Below, piece after piece: positions 1 to 8,231 of a stretch of DNA of 64,000 bases. The stretch is from assembly GCA_965276785.1 (NCBI GenBank), contig OZ255629.1, positions 1,922,001 to 1,986,000 on the forward strand, given 5' to 3'. The position numbers and the translations under genes were made by a program. The notes beneath the pieces are model-generated. The model saw only the letters and a program-made list of their open reading frames with translations. It did no database searches and was not told the origin of the DNA. The stretch's first letter is position 1. Every line of letters starts with the position of its first letter. The stretch is from LMUY01 sp965276785 (GTDB lineage: Bacteria; Pseudomonadota; Alphaproteobacteria; Acetobacterales; Acetobacteraceae).

Positions 1-477
1 GAAATCATCGAGTTAAGGGTGGTGCTGGAGGGCCTCGCAGCGTCGCGGGCAGCGGCGCTTGCCACCATGGCCGACATCGCCGAGCTGACGGCCATTCAGG
101 GACGCTTCCTGGCCGGCCGGGCCGTGATGGATCGGGAGGTCGTGCTGACGGAGAACGAGCGGTTTCACTTCAAGGTCGTCCACATCGCAGCCATGCCCGT
201 GTTGCAGCGGGTGGTGGAGAGCCTCTGGGTGCAGGTCGGCCCCACGATCAGCCTGCTGTTTGCCGCTCCCCGGCTGCTCTCGCCGGCTGGTCATGCCCAC
301 GAGTCGCTCATCGCCGCGCTCAAGGCCCGCGACGGCGAGGCGGCCAGCGCTGCGGTCAGGCGTGACCTGCTGGAGCATGCGGCGGTGTTGTCGCCCATGC
401 TGGCCCGCGATGCGGCGGCGCGGGCAGAGTCACCGGTGCCGCAAGAGCCCCGGCAGGACGCGCTGCGGCACGCTTAG
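1..477 (+). CDS. GntR-family regulator, C-terminal FCD domain (5' partial)
   Basis: An open frame runs from the first base to a TAG at 475-477, giving 158 residues with no N-terminus in the window. It opens with ELRVVLEGLAAS, the usual start of the all-helical FCD effector domain of FadR-type GntR regulators, followed by ENERFHFKVVHIA, where Asn and His residues of this family bind metal or ligand. The winged-helix DNA-binding domain would lie upstream of the window. The tail after about residue 130 is Ala/Arg-rich and probably disordered. It converges on the RND efflux genes, separated by a strong hairpin. Effector and target genes cannot be told from what is visible. Confidence 0.8.
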   Translation, partial: EIIELRVVLEGLAASRAAALATMADIAELTAIQGRFLAGRAVMDREVVLTENERFHFKVVHIAAMPVLQRVVESLWVQVGPTISLLFAAPRLLSPAGHAHESLIAALKARDGEAASAAVRRDLLEHAAVLSPMLARDAAARAESPVPQEPRQDALRHA

Positions 478-484
478 CGCCTTA

Positions 485-511
485 CGCTTCAGGTTGGCGC
501 AACCTGAAGCG
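485..511. terminator. Hairpin between convergent genes
   Basis: cgcttcaggttg (485-496) pairs perfectly with its reverse complement at 500-511 across a 3-base loop. It lies between the stop codons of the GntR gene and the membrane fusion gene, so it could end transcription from both sides. There is no U-tract, so the terminator role is inferred from position and stem strength. Confidence 0.6.
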
Positions 512-522
512 TGAACTATGCT

Positions 523-1833
523 CTAGCTCCGCGCGGCGGTCCGCGGCCCGGAGGCCGGCGGTGGCTGCGGCAGGTGAACCCGGTTGCCGTCGTCCAGCGT
601 GGGCGGCGGATTGAGGATCACCTGTTCGCCGCCCGCCAGGCCGCTGCGCAACTCGACGCTGGTGCCGAAGTCACGGTAGACCGAGACATCGCGCATATGC
701 ACGACGCCGCCCTCGCCGGCCACCGCCACGCGCAAACCCTGGCCGTTGAACAGCAGCGCGTCGGACGGGATCACCACGCCGGGTGCGGTGCGCGGCACGC
801 CGATCTTCACCGTAACATACAGGCCAGGCCGGAGCATGCCGTCCGGGTTGGCCACGTCCACCTCCGATTGCATGGTGCGGGACGCCTGATTGAGGGCTGC
901 GGCGCTGCGGTTGACCTTGCCGCTGAACACCCGGCCGGGTAGCTCCTGCACCATCACCTGCGCATCGAGCCCGTCGCGGATGCCGACCGCGCCCGATTGC
1001 GGCACGTCGATTTGCACGCGCAAGACGTCGTCACGGGCCAAGGTAAACAATACATTGGTCGCGCCATTGTTGTCGGCGCTCACCAGGTCTCCGGTGTCGA
1101 CGCTGCGGCTGGTGATCACTCCGTCATAGGGTGCGGTGACGTTTTCGTAGTCGGTGAGTTGCTGCAGGCGCTTTACCGTGGCGAATTGGGCGCCGAGATT
1201 GGCCTGCGCCACCTTCACCGCAGCCTGTGACGATTGCAGCGAGGCCTGCGACCCGGCGAGCCCCAGCCGCGTGTTGTCGGCGTTTTGCCGGGTCTCCCAG
1301 CCGAGATTGGCCAGTGCTGAGGTGCGGCTGTTGGTAACATTGCCCAAGTTCACGTTCGATCGGGCTTGGTCCACCTGCGCATTGGCCTGCAGCAGCGCGG
1401 CCTGCATCTGCACCAACTGCGCATTGGCCTGCGCCAGTTGCTGGTCGAGGTCGGGCGCCGCGATCCGCAGCAGCAGGTCGCCCCGCTTCACCCGGCTGCC
1501 GATATCGACCCGGCGCTCGGCGATGTAACCGGTGGCGCGGGCATACAGGGTGGTGGTGTCGAACGCGGCCGCGGTGCCAGGCAGAGTGTAGATCACCGGC
1601 GAGTCTTCTCGCTTGGCGATACCCACTTGCACGTCGGGCACGAAGTCTCGCGTCTGCTGCTGCGTCTGCGAGGCTTCGGCGGCCTCCTGGTAGTGGCCCC
1701 ACGCGCCCCACCCGAGCAAAGCCGCCACCACCACGCCGGCCGCAATCAACGGCTGGCGCGGCACCGGGCCGAGCTCGCGCGGCTTGCCCGCTTCGTCCTC
1801 CGGCCGCTTCGCCGACTCAGCCTGCTGCGTCAT
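523..1833 (-). CDS. RND efflux periplasmic adaptor (membrane fusion protein)
   Basis: A 436-residue adaptor of the HlyD/AcrA type. The start is the ATG at 1833, which overlaps the stop of the upstream RND gene by four bases (ATGA). The open frame continues further upstream only as a shadow of that gene. Residues about 27-50 form one hydrophobic segment that anchors the protein in the inner membrane. Then come the first lipoyl half (ATGYIAERRVDIGSRVKRGDLL), a Gln/Ala-rich coiled-coil hairpin, the second lipoyl half (VTAPYDGVITSRSVDTGDLV) and the beta-barrel region. The C-terminus is Pro-rich. It would link the RND permease to an outer-membrane channel, but no channel gene follows. Confidence 0.9.
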   Translation of the reverse strand: MTQQAESAKRPEDEAGKPRELGPVPRQPLIAAGVVVAALLGWGAWGHYQEAAEASQTQQQTRDFVPDVQVGIAKREDSPVIYTLPGTAAAFDTTTLYARATGYIAERRVDIGSRVKRGDLLLRIAAPDLDQQLAQANAQLVQMQAALLQANAQVDQARSNVNLGNVTNSRTSALANLGWETRQNADNTRLGLAGSQASLQSSQAAVKVAQANLGAQFATVKRLQQLTDYENVTAPYDGVITSRSVDTGDLVSADNNGATNVLFTLARDDVLRVQIDVPQSGAVGIRDGLDAQVMVQELPGRVFSGKVNRSAAALNQASRTMQSEVDVANPDGMLRPGLYVTVKIGVPRTAPGVVIPSDALLFNGQGLRVAVAGEGGVVHMRDVSVYRDFGTSVELRSGLAGGEQVILNPPPTLDDGNRVHLPQPPPASGPRTAARS

Positions 1834-4800
1834 GCGTAATCCTCCAGCGGCTTGACGGCGCCGCGCCGCAGCTTGGCATATAGGAACGGCACGAACAGCA
1901 AGGTGGAACAGGTACCGACCGCCACCCCGCCAAGCACCGCGCGCGCCAGCGCCGCGTTCTGCTCGCTGCCCTCCCCCACGCCAAGCGCCATGGGGATCAA
2001 GCCTACGAACATCGCCGCCGCCGTCATCAGCACCGGGCGCAGCCGGGTTTCGCCCGCCGCAAACGCCGCCTCCGCCGCGCTGCACCCGGTCTGCTCGCGG
2101 TGCTCCCGGGCAAACGTGACCAGCAGGATGGAGTTCGCCGACGCCACCCCCACGCTCATGATGGCGCCCATCAGCGACGGGATCGAAAGCGTGGTCTGGG
2201 TGATGAACAGGCTGGCGCAAATGCCGCAGAACGCCAGCGGCAGCGCCAACAGCACGACCAGCGGATCGCCCCAGCTCTGGTAGTTCACCGCCATCAGCAG
2301 GTAGACCGCGACCAGCGCCACCGCCAGGCCCAATCCGATATGGGAGAAGGCGTCGTTCTTGGACAGGATTTGCCCCCGCAGCGTGATGGTGTTGCCGGGG
2401 GTGAGCTGCTTGCGCATGTCCTGCAGGATGCGGTCGAGGTCGCCCTCCACCCAACCCAGCGGCCGCTGCTGCACATTGGCCAGGATATCGTAGGTCGGCC
2501 GCGTGTTCTCGTGGCTGGCCACGGTTTGCTCCGGCCGCCGGGTCAAGGTGGCGACGTTGCTGAGCAGGTTGGGCGCGCTGGCGCCGTTGTTGGAGACCAG
2601 CAACGGGGTGTTCTCCACGTCCGACAGCGAGTCGGTGCGGTATTCCGGCGTCTGCACCGCCAATTGGTAAGGAATGCCGCTTTTCGGGTCGGTCCAGAAG
2701 TTCGGCGAGACCTGGTAGGACGAGGACAGCGAGGTATTGAGGTTCTGCGCCACCGACATCTCGGTCAGCCCCAGCATGGCGGCGCGAACCCGGTCGACCT
2801 CGACGAAGAACTCCGGCGCATTGACGATCTGCTGCAGATGCACGTCCACCGCGCCCGGCACCCCCTGCACCCGGCGCACCACCTGCTGCGCGACGGCAAG
2901 GTTGCGCTCCCGGTCCTGGCCCGAGACCTGGATGTCGATCGGCGCCGGCAGGCCGAAGTTCAGCACCTGGGTGATGATGTCAGCCGGTTGGAAGTAAAAG
3001 ATCGCGTCCGGAAACCGCTGCCGCAACGCCACCCGCAACCGCTTCTGGATGCCGAAGATTGAAGGGTGGTCCGGCTTAAGGTTGATCAGGATTTGGCCGT
3101 CGTTCAACCCCACCGTCGATCCGTCGGTGAACGCCAGGTTATAGTTGTTGGCCGGCAGCCCGATGTTATCGAGGATCAACCCGGTGGACGGCACCACTTG
3201 GCGCACCGTGTCCTCCACCTGCTGGAACAGCCGCTCAGTGTCCTCGATGCGCAGGCCGGGGCGTCCGCGCACATGCAGCGTCAGCTGCGGCGCCGCGATC
3301 TGCGGGAAGTAGTCCTGCCCCACGAACAGCAACATCACGCCGCCGGCGACCAGCGTTGCGCCCGCCACCGCCAGCGTGCCCCAGCGGTGATGGATGGAGG
3401 CGTGCAGCAGCGCCAGGTAGCCGCCGCGGAAGCGCGCGAACCCGCGCTCGAAGCCCGCGTGGCAGCGGCCGAACCAGCCTGGCTTGCGCTGGTCCGCTGG
3501 CTCAGCGCCCGCATGCGTGCGCTCGTACTCGCTTTTCACCAGCACGTCGATCAGCACCGGCACCAGCGTGCGCAACAGGCCGTAGGACGCCAACATGGCG
3601 AACACCACCGCCAGCGCCTGCGGCGTGAACAGGAATTTGGCCGCATCCGTGAGAAACAGCACCGAAACGAAGGCGCAGCAGATCGACAGGGTGGAGATCA
3701 GCGCCGGCTTGGCAATGCCCGCACCCCCCTCCACCACGGCGGTGCGGAACTCCGCGCCCTCCTCCATCAGGCGGTAGGTGTTTTCGATGGCCACCGTCGC
3801 GTCGTCCACCAGGATGCCCACGGCCAGCGCCAGGCCGCCGAGGGTCATGATGTTCAGCGTGTCGCCCAGCGCCGCCAGCACCGCCAGCGAGGTCAGGATC
3901 GACAGCGGGATCGACACCAGCACGATCAGGGTGGAGCGCCAGGAGCCGAGGAACAGCAGGATCATCAGCCCGGTCAGCCCCGCCGCAATCGCGCCCTCAC
4001 GCAGCACGTCGCTGATCGCGCCCGACACGAACACCGACTGGTCGAACAGCGGGGTGATCTTGAGGTCCTTCGGCGCCGCGGCACGAATGCCGGGCAGCAG
4101 CGACTTGACCGTGTTGACCACCGAGAGGGTGGAGGCGTTGCCGTTCTTGAGCACTTCGAGCAGCGCGCCACGGCGGCCATCGTTGCGCACGATGTTCTGC
4201 TGCACCTGGTAGCCGTCGCGCACATAGGCCACGTCCTGCACCAGCACCGGCGCGCCGTTCACCACCTTGATCGGGATGCGGTTGAGCTCGTCCACCGACT
4301 TCGGGATCGCGTTGAGCTCCATCGGGTATTGGATCGAGCCGATCTTCGCCTGTCCGCTCGGTTCGGTCAGGTTCTGCGCTGTGATGGCGTTCACCACGTC
4401 GCTGGGCGCCAGGCCGAGGCCCTGCAGCGCGTGCAGGTCGAGGTCCACCATCACCTGGCGCTGCTTGCCGCCGAACGGCGCTGGCAAGGTGGCGCCCGGC
4501 GTGGAGGTGATCGCCTGGCGCACCCGGTACTGCCCGTAATCGTAGAGCTGCTGCTCCGATTCCTTGTCGGACGACAGCGCCAACTGGATCACCGGCACCG
4601 CCGACGCGCTATACCGCACCACAACCGGCGGCTGGATGCCCGGCGGCATCACCGCGCGGATCGAGTTGGTGGAGGCGACGATCTGCGAGATGGCGAGATC
4701 GATCGAGACGTCGGGCTGGAAATACACCTTCTCGATTGCGACCCCCTGCAGGGTCTGGCTCTCTATATTCTTGATGCCGTTTACGTTGTTGGACAAGGCG

Positions 4801-5006
4801 AACTCGGAATAGGTGGTGATCCGCTGCTCCATCTCCTGCGTGTCGAGCCCGGTATAGGTCCAGATGATCGAGACCACGGGGATGTCGACGTTCGGCAGCA
4901 CGTCTTTCGGCATGGTGACGATGGCGCCAATGCCGCCCAGCAGGATCAGCAGCGACAGCACGTAGATCGAAATACGGAACTTGAGTGCGAACTTGACCAG
5001 CCCCAT
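1830..5006 (-). CDS. RND superfamily efflux permease (AcrB/MdtB type)
   Basis: A 1058-residue inner-membrane proton/drug antiporter of usual family length. It begins with a transmembrane helix (ISIYVLSLLILLGGIGAIV) and shows the periplasmic porter start PNVDIPVVSIIWTYTGLD. TM4 carries LALAVGILVDDATVAIENT with the paired Asp residues of the proton relay. A second half repeats the fold, with helices such as LGLAVALVAVYLLMAVNYQSW. The N-terminal MGLVKFALKFRISIY is typical of HAE1-like members. It is the first gene of a two-gene operon with the adaptor. No TetR or MarR regulator adjoins it, so substrate and regulation are unknown. Confidence 0.93.
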   Translation of the reverse strand: MGLVKFALKFRISIYVLSLLILLGGIGAIVTMPKDVLPNVDIPVVSIIWTYTGLDTQEMEQRITTYSEFALSNNVNGIKNIESQTLQGVAIEKVYFQPDVSIDLAISQIVASTNSIRAVMPPGIQPPVVVRYSASAVPVIQLALSSDKESEQQLYDYGQYRVRQAITSTPGATLPAPFGGKQRQVMVDLDLHALQGLGLAPSDVVNAITAQNLTEPSGQAKIGSIQYPMELNAIPKSVDELNRIPIKVVNGAPVLVQDVAYVRDGYQVQQNIVRNDGRRGALLEVLKNGNASTLSVVNTVKSLLPGIRAAAPKDLKITPLFDQSVFVSGAISDVLREGAIAAGLTGLMILLFLGSWRSTLIVLVSIPLSILTSLAVLAALGDTLNIMTLGGLALAVGILVDDATVAIENTYRLMEEGAEFRTAVVEGGAGIAKPALISTLSICCAFVSVLFLTDAAKFLFTPQALAVVFAMLASYGLLRTLVPVLIDVLVKSEYERTHAGAEPADQRKPGWFGRCHAGFERGFARFRGGYLALLHASIHHRWGTLAVAGATLVAGGVMLLFVGQDYFPQIAAPQLTLHVRGRPGLRIEDTERLFQQVEDTVRQVVPSTGLILDNIGLPANNYNLAFTDGSTVGLNDGQILINLKPDHPSIFGIQKRLRVALRQRFPDAIFYFQPADIITQVLNFGLPAPIDIQVSGQDRERNLAVAQQVVRRVQGVPGAVDVHLQQIVNAPEFFVEVDRVRAAMLGLTEMSVAQNLNTSLSSSYQVSPNFWTDPKSGIPYQLAVQTPEYRTDSLSDVENTPLLVSNNGASAPNLLSNVATLTRRPEQTVASHENTRPTYDILANVQQRPLGWVEGDLDRILQDMRKQLTPGNTITLRGQILSKNDAFSHIGLGLAVALVAVYLLMAVNYQSWGDPLVVLLALPLAFCGICASLFITQTTLSIPSLMGAIMSVGVASANSILLVTFAREHREQTGCSAAEAAFAAGETRLRPVLMTAAAMFVGLIPMALGVGEGSEQNAALARAVLGGVAVGTCSTLLFVPFLYAKLRRGAVKPLEDYA

Positions 5007-5216
5007 GCGTCACCCTTCCGGCACGGCGAGGACCTGCCGCACTGCACAATGGGGGTTAGTCTGCCACGGTCCCTCCGCTTTACCCACCTTATCACGAAGC
5101 TTTGCGGACAAAGTGGCGCTCGGGACAGCGTCAGCCATCACAAGCCCGCTGATTTAAGGTGGCTTTTACCTGGGCGCCGCATTATCGCGGACGCAGCAAC
5201 ACACGGGAGGACAGTC

Positions 5217-5591
5217 ATGCGGCGGCTGGTGTTAGCGACAGCAATGGGGGCGGTACTTTGCACGTCGGCACTACAGCCGGCCAAAGCCTGGGGCGGTGGT
5301 GGTGTTGTGCTCGGCCTCGCCGCCGGAACCGTGGTTGGCGCTGCGCTCGCGCACCCATACTATCCCTATCCATACCCCTACTACGGCTATCCATACTATT
5401 ACGCGGCGCCCGTCGTGGCGCCTTACCCTTATCCCTACCCGTATCCGTATCCTTACCCACCCCCGCCGGGCTACGGCGCGGCCAGCTACGCGCCGCCACC
5501 GGCCGCCCCGGCACCGCGCCCACCCCCGACGCCCGCCTGCGGCACCGGCCAGTTCTTCAACACATACACGGGAACCTGTGATCGCCGCTGA
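5217..5591 (+). CDS. Small secreted Tyr/Pro-rich protein
   Basis: A 124-residue protein of unknown role. ATG at 5217 is preceded by GGGAGGA at a good distance. Residues 1-24 form a signal peptide (RRLVLATAMGAVLCTSALQPAKA, probable cut after AKA). A Gly-rich hydrophobic stretch (VVLGLAAGTVVGAAL) follows, then a low-complexity core of alternating Tyr and Pro, then an Ala/Pro segment. The C-terminus, CGTGQFFNTYTGTCDRR, contains two Cys residues that could form a disulphide. Proteins of this build are common near the envelope in Acetobacteraceae and Rhizobiales, but no function is established. The core is encoded by a degenerate hexanucleotide repeat. Confidence 0.7.
   Translation: MRRLVLATAMGAVLCTSALQPAKAWGGGGVVLGLAAGTVVGAALAHPYYPYPYPYYGYPYYYAAPVVAPYPYPYPYPYPYPPPPGYGAASYAPPPAAPAPRPPPTPACGTGQFFNTYTGTCDRR
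5355..5460 (+). repeat. Degenerate TAYCCN hexanucleotide repeat
   Basis: Two blocks (5355-5396 and 5421-5460) of imperfect hexamers such as tatccc, tatcca, tacccg and tatccg encode the Tyr-Pro dipeptides of the secreted protein. Synonymous variation between copies suggests selection on the peptide as well as slippage. Confidence 0.7.
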
Positions 5592-5609
5592 ATCGGGCTC
5601 GGCCACGGC

Positions 5610-6311
5610 TTGAAGGTCGAGTGGCTCGCCGAAACTGTGTCGACGATGGACGAGGCGCGGTTGCGCGCGGGGCTTGGCGCCGACCACGGCACCGTCGTCG
5701 CCGCCCGGCTGCAGCACGCCGGCCGCGGCCGCAACGCCCGGCCCTGGTCGAGCCCCGCCGGCAACCTGCATGCCACCCTGTTGCTGCGGCCCGGCGTTGC
5801 ACCCCGCCGTGCCCCGGAACTCGGCTTCACCGTCGCCGTCGCCGTCGCTGCCGCCGTCGACGCCGTGGCCGGGCCGGGAACTGCGTTGAAATGGCCGAAC
5901 GACGTCCTGCGCTGTGGCGCCAAGCTCGCCGGCATCCTGCTGGAACGCCTGGACGACGGCGCCGTGCTCGCGGGCATCGGGCTCAACGTTCGTCACGCCC
6001 CCCCAGACATGCCCTACCCCGTGACCAGCCTTGCTGCCGAAGGGCTGGACCTCACGCCGGAAACCGTGCTGGACGCGATTTTGCTCGAATTCGACAGCGT
6101 CTGGACCCTCTGGCGGGAGCACGGTCTGGCCGCCATCCTGGCGCGCTGGCGCGAGCGCGGGCCGGCCTTGGCAACGCCGCTGCGGGTCCGGCTGCCGTCC
6201 GCAACCGTCTCGGGCGGCTTTGCCGGCCTGGCGCCCGACGGCAGCCTGCTGCTGGACACGCCCACCGGCCAGCGGACCTTGGTGGCCGGGGAGGTCCTGC
6301 TACCTGAGTGA
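5610..6311 (+). CDS. birA: Biotin--[acetyl-CoA-carboxylase] ligase
   Basis: A 233-residue monofunctional biotin protein ligase that activates biotin with ATP and attaches it to the carboxyl carrier protein. The ATP/biotin loop reads GRGRNARPWSSP near residues 38-49, and KWPNDV begins at residue 94. The biotin-binding region GAKLAGILLE and the small C-terminal SH3-like domain (TPLRVRLPSATVSGGFAGLAPDGSL) follow. It lacks the N-terminal winged helix of E. coli BirA, so it should not act as a repressor. The start is taken as TTG at 5610, 18 bases after the previous stop; no ATG gives a full-length domain. In many alphaproteobacteria birA sits in the nuo cluster, so this location is independent. 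Confidence 0.9.
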   Translation: MKVEWLAETVSTMDEARLRAGLGADHGTVVAARLQHAGRGRNARPWSSPAGNLHATLLLRPGVAPRRAPELGFTVAVAVAAAVDAVAGPGTALKWPNDVLRCGAKLAGILLERLDDGAVLAGIGLNVRHAPPDMPYPVTSLAAEGLDLTPETVLDAILLEFDSVWTLWREHGLAAILARWRERGPALATPLRVRLPSATVSGGFAGLAPDGSLLLDTPTGQRTLVAGEVLLPE

Positions 6312-6420
6312 CCCGATTCTGAGGCTGCCGCCGACGACGACCGCCCGGCCATGCTCCGCCGCCAGGTCACCCTCGGCGTCACCAGCATGATCCGCCAGGG
6401 TAAGCGCTCCCCACCCACCT

Positions 6421-6446
6421 CGTCATGGCCGGACTCGATCCGGCCA
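6421..6446. repeat. Copy of dispersed ATGGCCGGACT palindrome
   Basis: The 256-base birA-hisF spacer holds no convincing gene. tggccgga (6426-6433) pairs with tccggcca (6439-6446) over a 5-base loop. Its first 15 bases (cgtcatggccggact) equal the start of the larger palindrome at 34233, so the two belong to one dispersed repeat family. It may also serve as a birA terminator. Confidence 0.55.
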
Positions 6447-6567
6447 CCCACGCGACACGGCATGTGACGTAAGCCTTCGGTTAGCAGGCGTTGTCACTCC
6501 AGCGATTGCCCCGCTAGACAGTTGATTTCCTGTTGCGCCGGCACGCTGCGGTGTTGAAAACAGGCCG

Positions 6568-7341
6568 ATGCTGAAGCTTCGGATCATCCCTTGCCTGGAC
6601 GTGAAGGACGGCCGCGTCGTCAAAGGCGTGAATTTCGTGGCGCTGCGCGACGCCGGTGACCCGGTGGAGCAAGCCGCGCTCTACGACGCCGCCGGCGCGG
6701 ACGAGCTCACCTTCCTCGACATCACCGCCAGCCACGAGAACCGCGACACCATCTACGACGTGGTCAGCCGCACCGCCGCGCGCGTGTTTCTGCCGCTCAC
6801 CGTCGGCGGCGGCGTGCGGTCCACCGAAGATATGCGCAAGCTGCTGCTGGCGGGCGCCGACAAATGCAGCATGAACTCCGCCGCCCTCGCCCGGCCCGGG
6901 CTGATCGGCGAGGCGGCGCAAAAATTCGGCAGCCAATGCGTGGTCGTCGCCGTGGACGCGCGGGCGGTGGCGCCCGGCCGCTGGGAGGTGTTCACCCATG
7001 GCGGGCGCGAGCCGACCGGGCTGGACGCGGTGGAATGGTGCCGCCAGGCGGCGAGCCTGGGCGGGGGCGAAATCCTGCTCACCAGCATGGACCGCGACGG
7101 GACCGGCACCGGCTTCGACGGGGCGCTGTTGCGGGCGGTCTGCAGCGCGGTCCGCGTCCCGGTGGTGGCGTCCGGCGGCGTCGGCAGCCTGCAGCATTTC
7201 GTCGAAGGGGCACAGGCCGGCGCCACCGGGCTACTCGCCGCCAGCGTGTTCCATTTCGGCAGCTTCACCATCCCGCAGGTGAAGCAAGCCCTTGCCGCCG
7301 CCGGCCTGGCGGTGCGTCTGCCGCGGCAGGCAGCCGCCTAG
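6568..7341 (+). CDS. hisF: Imidazole glycerol phosphate synthase, cyclase subunit
   Basis: A 257-residue TIM barrel that joins ammonia from HisH with PRFAR to make imidazole glycerol phosphate and AICAR in histidine synthesis. The N-terminus IIPCLDVKDGRVVKGV contains the catalytic acid Asp11, and the second catalytic Asp is in VAVDARA at residue 130. Phosphate-binding ends include TVGGGV and SGGVGS. Length is standard. hisE follows after two bases, so the two are co-transcribed. hisH, hisA and hisB are not in the window, unlike the usual hisBHAFE order. Confidence 0.97.
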   Translation: MLKLRIIPCLDVKDGRVVKGVNFVALRDAGDPVEQAALYDAAGADELTFLDITASHENRDTIYDVVSRTAARVFLPLTVGGGVRSTEDMRKLLLAGADKCSMNSAALARPGLIGEAAQKFGSQCVVVAVDARAVAPGRWEVFTHGGREPTGLDAVEWCRQAASLGGGEILLTSMDRDGTGTGFDGALLRAVCSAVRVPVVASGGVGSLQHFVEGAQAGATGLLAASVFHFGSFTIPQVKQALAAAGLAVRLPRQAAA

Positions 7342-7343
7342 CC

Positions 7344-7769
7344 ATGGCCAAGAAACTGCTCAAGGCCAAGGCGAAGATTGCTCCCGTGGAGCCGGTCGCC
7401 GCCAACTCCGCGGCCAGCGCGATGGTGTTGGACCGGCTGTGGTCGGTGGTGACCGAGCGCCGCGGCGCCGATCCCGCGGTCAGCCACTCCGCCCGCTTGC
7501 TCTCCCGCGGCCGCACCAAGGTGGCGCAGAAGTTCGGCGAGGAAGCAGTCGAGTGCCTGATCGAGGCCGTCGCCGGCAATACGGAGGCCTTGGTGGGGGA
7601 GAGCGCGGACGTGCTTTATCACCTCATCGTCATGTGGGTAGATGCGGGAGTGGAGCCCGGCATGGTCTGGGCCGAGTTGCACCGGCGGGAGGGCGTGTCC
7701 GGCATTGCTGAGAAGGCCGCGCGCAGCTTGCCGCAGCTCGCGAGCATCACCACCCGCAAAATCCCTTAG
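7344..7769 (+). CDS. hisE: Phosphoribosyl-ATP pyrophosphatase
   Basis: A 141-residue HisE that hydrolyses phosphoribosyl-ATP to phosphoribosyl-AMP, the second step of histidine synthesis. The alpha-helical MazG-like core is clear: KVAQKFGEEAVECLIEAV and ESADVLYHLIVMWVDAG hold the acidic residues that bind Mg2+. The first 30 residues are a Lys/Ala-rich extension absent from E. coli HisE. ATG at 7344 is two bases after the hisF stop. HisI activity is not fused and must be encoded elsewhere. Confidence 0.95.
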   Translation: MAKKLLKAKAKIAPVEPVAANSAASAMVLDRLWSVVTERRGADPAVSHSARLLSRGRTKVAQKFGEEAVECLIEAVAGNTEALVGESADVLYHLIVMWVDAGVEPGMVWAELHRREGVSGIAEKAARSLPQLASITTRKIP

Positions 7770-7786
7770 CCGAGGAGCCGACAAGC

Positions 7787-8170
7787 ATGCCTGTAAGCGG
7801 CCTGGAACCGTACGACGACAACAATATCTTCGCGCGCCTGCTACGCGACGAAATTCCATCACGCCGGGTCTATGACAACGAATGGGCGGTGGCATTCCAC
7901 GACATTGCGCCGCAAGCGGCCATCCATGTGCTCGTCATCCCGCGCGGCCGCTACGTTTCGCTGACCGACTTTGCGCGCGACGCATCGGACGCGGAGATAA
8001 CAGGGTTCTTTCGCGCCGTCGGTGCCGTGGCGCACCAGCTTGGGCTTGAGCCGGACGGCTATCGCACCGTGACCAACATGGGCGGCTTCGGCGGGCAAGA
8101 GGTGCCGCATTTCCACGTGCACCTGTTTGGCGGCCAGGCGCTGTCCTCGCGAATGGTGTCGCCGCGCTAA
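7787..8170 (+). CDS. HIT-family hydrolase (HinT-like)
   Basis: A 127-residue histidine-triad protein of usual length. The opening YDDNNIFARLLRDEIPSRRVYDNEWAVAFHDI is the hallmark of the HinT branch, and the active-site triad is HFHVHLFGG near the C-terminus. The family hydrolyses nucleoside 5'-phosphoramidates and acyl-adenylates. GAGGAG upstream of ATG 7787 is a good ribosome site. Position directly after hisE is common in alphaproteobacteria, so it is probably part of the same transcript. The cellular substrate is unknown. Confidence 0.93.
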   Translation: MPVSGLEPYDDNNIFARLLRDEIPSRRVYDNEWAVAFHDIAPQAAIHVLVIPRGRYVSLTDFARDASDAEITGFFRAVGAVAHQLGLEPDGYRTVTNMGGFGGQEVPHFHVHLFGGQALSSRMVSPR

Positions 8171-8231
8171 CGTTTTGTTTGCTCCCGTCTGCGATGCTGC
8201 CGCCAGCCCGACCGGGCGGGACGGAGAGGTC

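Noticed and set aside
3066..5216. Long plus-strand frame antisense to the RND permease
   Set aside because: His/Arg/Gln-rich composition is that of a shadow frame; only the part from 5217, with a signal peptide and ribosome site, is a gene.
6351..6467. Short frame in the birA-hisF spacer
   Set aside because: It runs through the palindromic repeat, has no ribosome site, and its peptide simply reflects the repeat sequence.
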